7,283 bases of DNA, from positions 1-7,283 of the forward strand of contig JBDUCU010000135.1 in assembly GCA_040003315.1 (NCBI GenBank), given 5' to 3'. Shown here one piece after another: positions 1-5,133 of the stretch. The notes beneath the pieces were generated by a model. The model worked only from the letters and a program-made list of their open reading frames with translations. It made no database searches and was not told the DNA's origin. The stretch's first letter is position 1; each line of letters opens with the position of its first letter. Position numbers and translations under genes: made by a program. This stretch comes from JACCZX01 sp040003315 (lineage in GTDB: Bacteria > Pseudomonadota > Gammaproteobacteria > Burkholderiales > Burkholderiaceae_F).

Positions 1-74
1 GCGGGTGTCGTTCAATGGCAGGACCTGAGCTTCCCAAGCTCAAGACGTGGGTTCGATCCCCATCACCCGCTCCA
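1..74 (+). tRNA. glyU: tRNA-Gly (anticodon CCC)
   Basis: A full cloverleaf can be folded by eye. The acceptor stem pairs bases 1-7 with 64-70 in seven Watson-Crick pairs. The D stem is 10-13 with 21-24, including one T-G wobble. The anticodon stem is 26-30 with 38-42 and closes the seven-base loop TTCCCAA, which puts CCC at 33-35. The T stem is 47-51 with 59-63 around the loop TTCGATC. Base 71 is the discriminator T, and CCA at 72-74 is encoded in the DNA. Anticodon CCC reads the glycine codon GGG, and the sequence resembles the E. coli glyU product. The gene begins exactly at the window edge, so its promoter cannot be seen. Its 3' end lies only 11 bases from the thiS start codon, which suggests that the tRNA is cut out of a transcript continuing into thiS. 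Confidence 0.97.
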
Positions 75-85
75 CAATGTGACGT

Positions 86-301
86 ATGGATGAATCAGTG
101 ATTTCGGTGGCCGTCAATGGGCAGACGCGTCGCTTGCCAGGCGCCAGCACCGTTTTGCAATTGTTGACGGAATTCAACATCGCTGGCAAGCGCATCGCGG
201 TCGAGCGCAACGGCAATATCGTGCCGAAGAGCCTGCATGCCTCAACCGCCTTGGCTGATGGCGATCGGCTTGAAATCGTCGTCGCTGTCGGAGGTGGGTA
301 A
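86..301 (+). CDS. thiS: ThiS, sulfur carrier protein for thiamine thiazole synthesis
   Basis: ThiS is a small ubiquitin-fold protein. Its C-terminal glycine is adenylated by ThiF and converted to a thiocarboxylate, which gives sulfur to ThiG for the thiazole ring. The 71-residue product has the family layout: a first strand SVAVNGQTRRL, the stretch TVLQLLTEF, the central IAVERNGNIVP, and the end GDRLEIVVAVGGG with the required Gly-Gly tail. Two starts are possible. ATG at 86 gives 71 residues. GTG at 98 gives 67 residues starting MISVAVNG, closer to the usual 65-67 and preceded by GGATGA at 89-94. Neither has a strong ribosome binding site, because the tRNA ends at 74. The TAA stop shares one base with the thiG ATG, so translation of the two is probably coupled. 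Identity is sure; the start is not. Confidence 0.93.
   Translation: MDESVISVAVNGQTRRLPGASTVLQLLTEFNIAGKRIAVERNGNIVPKSLHASTALADGDRLEIVVAVGGG
290..296 (+). promoter_or_regulatory. Ribosome binding site of thiG inside the thiS 3' end
   Basis: GGAGGTG lies six or fewer bases before the thiG ATG at 301 and is a near-perfect Shine-Dalgarno sequence. It is formed by the codons for the functional Gly-Gly tail of ThiS. It is the clearest ribosome binding site in the window and fixes the thiG start. Confidence 0.85.
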
Positions 302-1101
302 TGCCTGACGACATGCTGCGGATCGGTGGACGCAGCTTCAGCTCGCGCTTGCTGCTCGGCACCGGCAAATATAGGGACCTGTCGCAGACGCGCGCGGCGG
401 TCGAAGCCAGTGGCGCGCAGATCATCACGATCGCAATCCGGCGCAGCAATATCGGCCAGATGCCGGGGCACCCGAACCTTCTGGATGTGTTGCCGCCGTC
501 GAAGTACACGCTGCTTCCGAACAGTGCCGGCTGCTTCACAGCCGACGACGCAGTGCGCACGCTGCGGCTCGGTCGCGAACTGCTCGACGGACATACGCTC
601 ACCAAACTCGAGGTGCTGGGCGATCCGCAAACGCTTTATCCAAACATGCCGGAGACGATCAAGGCAGCAGAAACGCTGGTGCACGAAGGGTTCGAGGTGA
701 TGGTTTATTGCAGCGATGATCCGATTCAGGCGAAAACGCTGGAATCGATCGGGTGCGTCGCGATCATGCCGCTGGCATCGCTGATCGGCTCGGGAATGGG
801 CATCCTGAACCCCTGGAACATTGAACTGATTCTCTCCAGATCCAGCGTGCCAGTCGTGGTCGATGCCGGAGTCGGAACCGCCAGTGACGCGGCAATCGCG
901 ATGGAGCTCGGCTGCGCCGGAGTGCTGATGAATACCGCCGTGGCTCAGGCGCGCGAACCGGTACTGATGGCGAGCGCGATGCGCAAGGCGGTCGAAGCGG
1001 GGCGCGAGGCATTCATGGCTGGGCGCATGGAAAAAAAACTATACAGCGCGAGCGCCAGCTCGCCGACGGTTGGCGTGATAGCTCCCAGCAAGGCGGCATA
1101 A
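301..1101 (+). CDS. thiG: ThiG, thiazole synthase
   Basis: ThiG is a cytoplasmic TIM-barrel enzyme. It joins 1-deoxy-D-xylulose 5-phosphate, dehydroglycine and the sulfur of ThiS thiocarboxylate into the thiazole phosphate of thiamine. The 266-residue product spans the usual length (about 255-270). Visible family blocks are LLLGTGKY (17-24), TIAIRRSNIGQ (43-53), LLPNSAGCFTADDAVRTLR (71-89), TKLEVLGD (101-108, with K102 as the probable Schiff-base lysine), IMPLASLIGSGMGILNPW (155-172), the phosphate-binding VVVDAGVGTASDAA (185-198) and GVLMNTAV (207-214). The ATG overlaps the thiS stop and is preceded by a strong Shine-Dalgarno sequence. A run of eight A bases (1031-1038) encodes part of GluLysLys near the C-terminus. 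Nothing appears broken. ThiF and the dehydroglycine source (ThiO or ThiH) are not in the window. Confidence 0.97.
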   Translation: MPDDMLRIGGRSFSSRLLLGTGKYRDLSQTRAAVEASGAQIITIAIRRSNIGQMPGHPNLLDVLPPSKYTLLPNSAGCFTADDAVRTLRLGRELLDGHTLTKLEVLGDPQTLYPNMPETIKAAETLVHEGFEVMVYCSDDPIQAKTLESIGCVAIMPLASLIGSGMGILNPWNIELILSRSSVPVVVDAGVGTASDAAIAMELGCAGVLMNTAVAQAREPVLMASAMRKAVEAGREAFMAGRMEKKLYSASASSPTVGVIAPSKAA

Positions 1102-1110
1102 GCCGCTAGT

Positions 1111-1911
1111 TTGACGTCGCCTCAGTCGCTGCATCCACCATCGTGCGCAATGGACAATTCAGCCCCGCCAAAGGCGCGGCTACCTGCATTGTTAGTGCCT
1201 CCGCCACGCACTGAGGTCGACAGGCCGCACCGACCGATTCGCAGCTACGCGCTGCGACGCGGCCGGATCTCCGCGGCTCAGCAGCGCGCTTTCGAGCAAT
1301 GGTTTTCTGCGTTCGGCGCTCCTTACACCCCCTCCGAAATTGATCTCGGCAAATTATTCGGACGTGCCGCTCCGACGGTGCTCGAGATCGGTTGCGGCAT
1401 GGGCGAAGCCACTGTGACAATCGCGCAGTCTCGCCCCGACGTCAACTTCCTTGCGATCGAAGTCTTTAGGGCCGGCGTAGGCGCTCTGTTGAAAAGCATC
1501 GACGAGGCGCAGATCACAAACATACGAATCATTCATCACGATGCGGTAGAAGTCGTGCGCGACATGCTTGCACCTGCGGCGTTAAGCGGCATTCACGTTT
1601 ATTTTCCAGACCCCTGGCCGAAAAAGAGGCACCACAAGCGACGATTGTTGAAGCAGCCGTTCGTGCAGTTGCTGGTCAGCCGTCTGGCACCGACCGGCTA
1701 CCTGCATTGCGCAACCGATTGGCAGGACTACGCATCGCATATGCTCGAAGTGCTCAGTGAGGAACCTGGCCTGCTGAACCTGCACCGCGGTTACGCACCG
1801 ACGCCCGAAAATCCATTGTGTGCTCGGCCAATGACCAAGTTTCACGCGCGCGGCGACCGGCTCGGGCACGCAACGTGCGATCTGGTGTTCATTCGACGAC
1901 CGCAGGGATGA
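1111..1911 (+). CDS. trmB: TrmB, tRNA (guanine-N7-)-methyltransferase
   Basis: TrmB uses S-adenosylmethionine to make N7-methylguanosine at position 46 in the variable loop of many tRNAs. Counted from the TTG at 1111 (266 residues), the family motifs are complete: the SAM-binding VLEIGCGMGEAT (90-101), LAIEVFRAGVGALL (114-127), the signature VYFPDPWPKKRHHKRR (163-178), CATDWQDYASHMLEVL (200-215) and the C-terminal RPMTKFHARGDRLGH (239-253). The conserved core starts near IRSYALRRGR (43-52), so the first 40 residues are a proline-rich extension. Start choice is open. TTG at 1111 is 9 bases after thiG, with AAGGCGG (1090-1096) rather far upstream. ATG at 1150 would give 253 residues, but I see no ribosome binding site before it. 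The thiS-thiG-trmB order also occurs in pseudomonads, which supports a shared transcript. Confidence 0.95.
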   Translation: MTSPQSLHPPSCAMDNSAPPKARLPALLVPPPRTEVDRPHRPIRSYALRRGRISAAQQRAFEQWFSAFGAPYTPSEIDLGKLFGRAAPTVLEIGCGMGEATVTIAQSRPDVNFLAIEVFRAGVGALLKSIDEAQITNIRIIHHDAVEVVRDMLAPAALSGIHVYFPDPWPKKRHHKRRLLKQPFVQLLVSRLAPTGYLHCATDWQDYASHMLEVLSEEPGLLNLHRGYAPTPENPLCARPMTKFHARGDRLGHATCDLVFIRRPQG

Positions 1912-1945
1912 ATTGCAAAACGCACCGTGCGCAACGAAACCACCG

Positions 1946-1982
1946 AAAAAGCATTGGCCGAGAAGCCGGCGCTGATGTTTTT
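1946..1982. terminator. Putative bidirectional terminator between trmB and the AAA ATPase gene
   Basis: AAAAA (1946-1950) and TTTTT (1978-1982) flank an imperfect hairpin. CAT (1952-1954) pairs with ATG (1975-1977), and GCCG (1957-1960) pairs with CGGC (1967-1970) around the loop AGAAGC. The T run follows the stem on either strand, and the element sits in the 91-base gap between two convergent stop codons. The stem is interrupted by a bulge and an internal loop, so its strength is uncertain. Confidence 0.5.
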
Positions 1983-2002
1983 GCGACGCGAGACTAAGCG
2001 CG

Positions 2003-3580
2003 CTACGAGGTCGGCTGCACCGAACAACGCTGGGACCCGCCGGGGGCCTGCGCCGCGTCAGCCCGCGCAACGGCATCCAAAAACTCCGATTCGTCGGCAA
2101 ACACTGCGCGATCGGCGGCCCACGCCCGCAGAGCATCGATCTTCTCTGCCATGATCACCGACAGCGGCCGCGTACGCTCGATCTCGGCCAGGATGTCTGC
2201 CGGGCGCAATGTCTCCGATCGTGCGCGCGCTTCAAATAACGCCGAGACGATCGCCTGTTCGATTTCGGCGCCTGAATATCCTTCCGACACACGCGCGAGC
2301 CCGGCCACTTCGAACTGAGCCGGGTCGTAACCGCGCTTCTTCAGGTGAATCGCTGCTATCTGCTGTCGAGCGGCGTCGTTCGGGAAATCGACGAAAAAGA
2401 TTTCATCGAAGCGTCCCTTGCGTATCAGCTCGGGCGGCAGCTGCGAAATGTCATTTGAGGTCGCGATGATGAACACCGGCTCGGTGCGCTCGGACATCCA
2501 CGTCAGCAAACTGCCCAGCACGCGCCGCGACACACCGCCGTCCCCGTCTCCACCATCGACCGAAATTCCCTTTTCCACCTCGTCCATCCAAAGTACACAG
2601 GGCGACATGGCATCGGCAGCCGCGAAAGCATTGCGCAAATTGCGCTCGGTCTCGCCGTAGTACTTGTTATAAAGCGCTCCAAAATCGAGCCGCATCAGCG
2701 GCACACCCCATTCGCCCGCCACCGCACGCGCGGCAAGGCTTTTTCCGCCACCTTGCACGCCGAGCAACACGATTCCTTTGGGCCTATCGATGTTCTGCGC
2801 GGTCGGATCCAGAAACGGCTTGTGCCGAAGCGAGATCCAATGCTTGAGTCGTTCGAGGCCACCGACATCGGCGAACTTGAGCTTGCTCTGTTCGTATCCG
2901 AGTGACGCCGCGCCGCCGAGTGCCTCGTACTTGGTCGCCAGCACGCGTCGCACATCGTCCTGGCCGATTGCTCCGTCGTCGCGCAGCGCCTGGCGCACCA
3001 GCCGCCGCACGTCGTCCTGTTCCATCCCCAACAGATGCATGATCAGCATCTCGAGCGCCTGCTTGTCACCGCGCGGCCGTTCGCCGGTCTGCTTTTCGTA
3101 CCGCTTTGCCTCGTCGTTCACCAAATCCCGAATCGCATTGCGATCGGGCAATTCCGGATGAAAGTGCGCCGCCAGGCGGAGTATTTCGGATGGCAACTCG
3201 TCGAGGCGCGGGCTGATGAACACCAGGGTGCGGGCCGATCTCGAATGCGACAGCGCGATCTCGCGAATCAGCCGCATCGAAATCGGATCCTTGAATCCGG
3301 GATGCGCATCACACAGCACGTAGATGCCGTTCTGCGCGGTCTTGTCGATGTGCTTGAGCATGTCGAGCAGATCGTTGGTTTGATAAATGGCTTCCTCGCG
3401 CCCGTATCGGCGGATACCGCACGTGATGCTCCATGTCATCAAAACCTGGCTTTCGAGGTTGGCTGCTTTCGAGAGCAGCTCCAGAATGCGCGGCTCTTCG
3501 TGCGTTTCGATCAGGATGATCGGAAAGCGGGAGCGCAGCAGCGCGCATAACTCCTCGACCTCGTCACGAACCGGCTGCAT
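2003..3580 (-). CDS. Ycf46-like AAA+ ATPase
   Basis: This 525-residue protein has a single AAA+ module behind a family-specific N-terminal half. Residues 10-60 (RSRFPIILIETHEEPRILEL through MTWSITCGI) and the DAHPGFKDP region (91-99) match my memory of the Ycf46 family of cyanobacteria, plastids and some proteobacteria. The ATPase part shows Walker A GVQGGGKS (274-281), Walker B VLWMDEVEK (329-337, D333 and E334), a Gly/Asp-rich loop (343-349), sensor-1 IATSND (372-377), arginine fingers in IRKGRFDE (386-393) and sensor-2 region GYSGAEIEQA (434-443). All catalytic residues are present, so it should be an active cytoplasmic ATPase. Its substrate is unknown to me. The ATG overlaps the 3' end of the upstream membrane-protein gene by 17 bases, indicating coupled translation. 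AAAGAAG lies directly before the start. Confidence 0.88.
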   Translation of the reverse strand: MQPVRDEVEELCALLRSRFPIILIETHEEPRILELLSKAANLESQVLMTWSITCGIRRYGREEAIYQTNDLLDMLKHIDKTAQNGIYVLCDAHPGFKDPISMRLIREIALSHSRSARTLVFISPRLDELPSEILRLAAHFHPELPDRNAIRDLVNDEAKRYEKQTGERPRGDKQALEMLIMHLLGMEQDDVRRLVRQALRDDGAIGQDDVRRVLATKYEALGGAASLGYEQSKLKFADVGGLERLKHWISLRHKPFLDPTAQNIDRPKGIVLLGVQGGGKSLAARAVAGEWGVPLMRLDFGALYNKYYGETERNLRNAFAAADAMSPCVLWMDEVEKGISVDGGDGDGGVSRRVLGSLLTWMSERTEPVFIIATSNDISQLPPELIRKGRFDEIFFVDFPNDAARQQIAAIHLKKRGYDPAQFEVAGLARVSEGYSGAEIEQAIVSALFEARARSETLRPADILAEIERTRPLSVIMAEKIDALRAWAADRAVFADESEFLDAVARADAAQAPGGSQRCSVQPTS

Positions 3581-4277
3581 CTTCTTTGCGAGCGTTGATC
3601 AAGCGGTAGAACGACGATGGATTCGAAGGCGCACTGTTTGGTGGCGGCAATTTGTTCGCGACGATGTCGAATACAAGCTTGAGGCCGACCAGCAACAAGG
3701 CTCCGAGCAGCGGCAGCTTCAACATTCCAACCAGGATCCCGCTGCCGATCACCGACACATGCAGGATGACGATGCGACTGTACGGCGCGAACATCAGGCC
3801 GGGCAACGACGCTGAGCGAGTGCGTGTCGCAGTGATCCAGCGCACAAACGCGCTCAGATGCACTACAGCAATACCGGCGGCAGCAAACCAACCATCACGA
3901 TCGGTCAGCAGATAAGCGAGCATGCGGCCGAGCGGCGCAAACAGGCCGCCGACCGTAGCGCCGAGTTCCTGCTGACCGAACAGCATCACGACGAAAACCC
4001 CGTGCACCACGGTAAACAATCCGTAATGCACGGAAAAAAAAGCTGCGAGAGCAACTGCAGCGATCATGCCCGCCGATCCAAGCCGGGCGCCGGTAATCAG
4101 CATCTTTGCAACATTGAGCACGCCAATCACGACGTTCTCAAACCAGAACAGAGCGATCACGACGAACACCGACCAGCCGAACACTAGAACGCCATAGACG
4201 ATCATTGCCGCGGCGATCACGGCTAGCGCGATATCAATCCGTCGCCGCGTGGCGTCTTCGTCGTTCAGCGCGCCCAC
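3564..4277 (-). CDS. DUF6498-like integral membrane protein
   Basis: About six or seven hydrophobic spans are visible (roughly 14-32, 35-54, 70-83, 86-101, 130-146, 169-186, 188-206 of 237 residues), so this is an inner-membrane protein. Motifs I associate with the DUF6498 family are LFWFENVVIGVLNVAKML (43-60), FFSVHYGLFTVVHGVFV (80-96) and GLKLVFDIVAN (198-208). Repeated histidines (H84, H92, H140, H173) lie in or near the spans. The family has no known function. An open frame continues upstream to 4337, but that part lies inside uppP and encodes nothing membrane-like. I therefore chose GTG at 4277, which overlaps the end of uppP by 13 bases and follows GGGTGGG. GTG at 4286 is also possible. 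The stop overlaps the downstream AAA ATPase start. The family assignment is from memory. Confidence 0.75.
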   Translation of the reverse strand: MGALNDEDATRRRIDIALAVIAAAMIVYGVLVFGWSVFVVIALFWFENVVIGVLNVAKMLITGARLGSAGMIAAVALAAFFSVHYGLFTVVHGVFVVMLFGQQELGATVGGLFAPLGRMLAYLLTDRDGWFAAAGIAVVHLSAFVRWITATRTRSASLPGLMFAPYSRIVILHVSVIGSGILVGMLKLPLLGALLLVGLKLVFDIVANKLPPPNSAPSNPSSFYRLINARKEDAAGS

Positions 4278-5122
4278 TGGACCCACCCGACGTAAGCGGT
4301 CCACAGAATCAGTGCACCGAACGCAATCCGGTACCACGCGAAGATCGTGAAATCATGGGTCGACAGATAGCGGATCAACCAGCGGATACAGACCAGCGCT
4401 GATACGAACGCGAACACCAGGCCGACCGCGAAGGTCGTGATGTCGGCCGCAACGAACTGATCACGCTGCTTCCATATCGAATACAGCCCCGCGCCGATCA
4501 GCGTCGGAATCGCGAGATAGAAACTGAATTCGGTCGCCGCCTTGCGCGACAGGCCGAACAGCATTCCCCCGATGATCGTCGCACCCGAGCGACTCGTGCC
4601 CGGAATCAGCGCCACGCACTGGGCAAGTCCGACTTTCAGAGCGTCAAGCGGCGACATGTCGTCCACCGTTTCGACTCTCGCAACGCGGGCGCCCTGCTGA
4701 TCGCGCTCGCCATGGGCGCGGTGATGTCGACGCTCGACCCACAGGATGATCAAGCCACCGATCACGAACGCGAGCGCGACCGGCACCGGGTGAAAAAGAG
4801 TTGCCTTGATCAGGCTGCCAAGTGCGAGCCCAAATACAACCGCGGGCGCAAACGCAATGGCTACGTTCAGCGCAAAGCGCTGAGCCTGTCGATCGCCAAA
4901 AATGCCGGCAACGGTGGCCAACAGTCGGGCGCGGTATTCCCAGATGACGGCGAACATTGCGCCGGTCTGAATCGCGATTTCGAACGTCGCGACCTTCTCG
5001 CCCGTGAAGTCCAACAACGAGCTGGCGACGATCAGGTGACCGGTCGAGGAAACCGGCAGGAATTCGGTCAGCCCTTCGACAATGCCGAGAAGCGCCGCTT
5101 TCACGAGCAACACAAATTCCAT
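4265..5122 (-). CDS. uppP: UppP (BacA), undecaprenyl-diphosphate phosphatase
   Basis: UppP is an inner-membrane enzyme that removes one phosphate from undecaprenyl diphosphate. It recycles the lipid carrier for peptidoglycan and other cell-surface polymers, and extra copies give bacitracin resistance. The 285-residue product is close to the usual 265-285. The N-terminal catalytic block GIVEGLTEFLPVSSTGHL (13-30) carries E16, E20 and H29. The second catalytic block PGTSRSGAT (174-182) carries R178. At least seven hydrophobic stretches surround them, and a basic, His-rich loop (130-155) lies between the two halves. The open frame runs upstream to 5383, but those 87 residues are arginine-rich and overlap the upstream gene. 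ATG at 5122 is where family similarity begins, 11 bases after the upstream stop. No clear Shine-Dalgarno sequence precedes it, so coupling to the upstream gene is likely. Confidence 0.96.
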   Translation of the reverse strand: MEFVLLVKAALLGIVEGLTEFLPVSSTGHLIVASSLLDFTGEKVATFEIAIQTGAMFAVIWEYRARLLATVAGIFGDRQAQRFALNVAIAFAPAVVFGLALGSLIKATLFHPVPVALAFVIGGLIILWVERRHHRAHGERDQQGARVARVETVDDMSPLDALKVGLAQCVALIPGTSRSGATIIGGMLFGLSRKAATEFSFYLAIPTLIGAGLYSIWKQRDQFVAADITTFAVGLVFAFVSALVCIRWLIRYLSTHDFTIFAWYRIAFGALILWTAYVGWVQWAR

Positions 5123-5133
5123 CGGGCGCGATG

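Noticed and set aside
75..85. TPP riboswitch before thiS
   Set aside because: Thiamine genes often carry one, but only 11 bases lie between the tRNA and thiS, far too few for the aptamer. One upstream of the tRNA would be outside the window.
40..684. 214-residue minus-strand open frame ending in RVMGIEPTS
   Set aside because: It lies opposite thiS and thiG, and its GIEPTS end is the antisense translation of the tRNA T-arm, a well-known source of false proteins.
1582..2136. 184-residue minus-strand open frame across the trmB end
   Set aside because: It is antisense to the conserved TrmB C-terminus and overlaps the AAA ATPase 3' end. No recognisable domain is present.
3035..3550. 171-residue plus-strand open frame opposite the AAA ATPase gene
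   Set aside because: It is a shadow of the strongly conserved ATPase gene and has no family resemblance; long false frames are common in GC-rich DNA.
4278..4337. Upstream extension of the DUF6498-like frame
   Set aside because: It lies inside uppP and shows no membrane or family sequence. A GTG at the uppP end is a better start.
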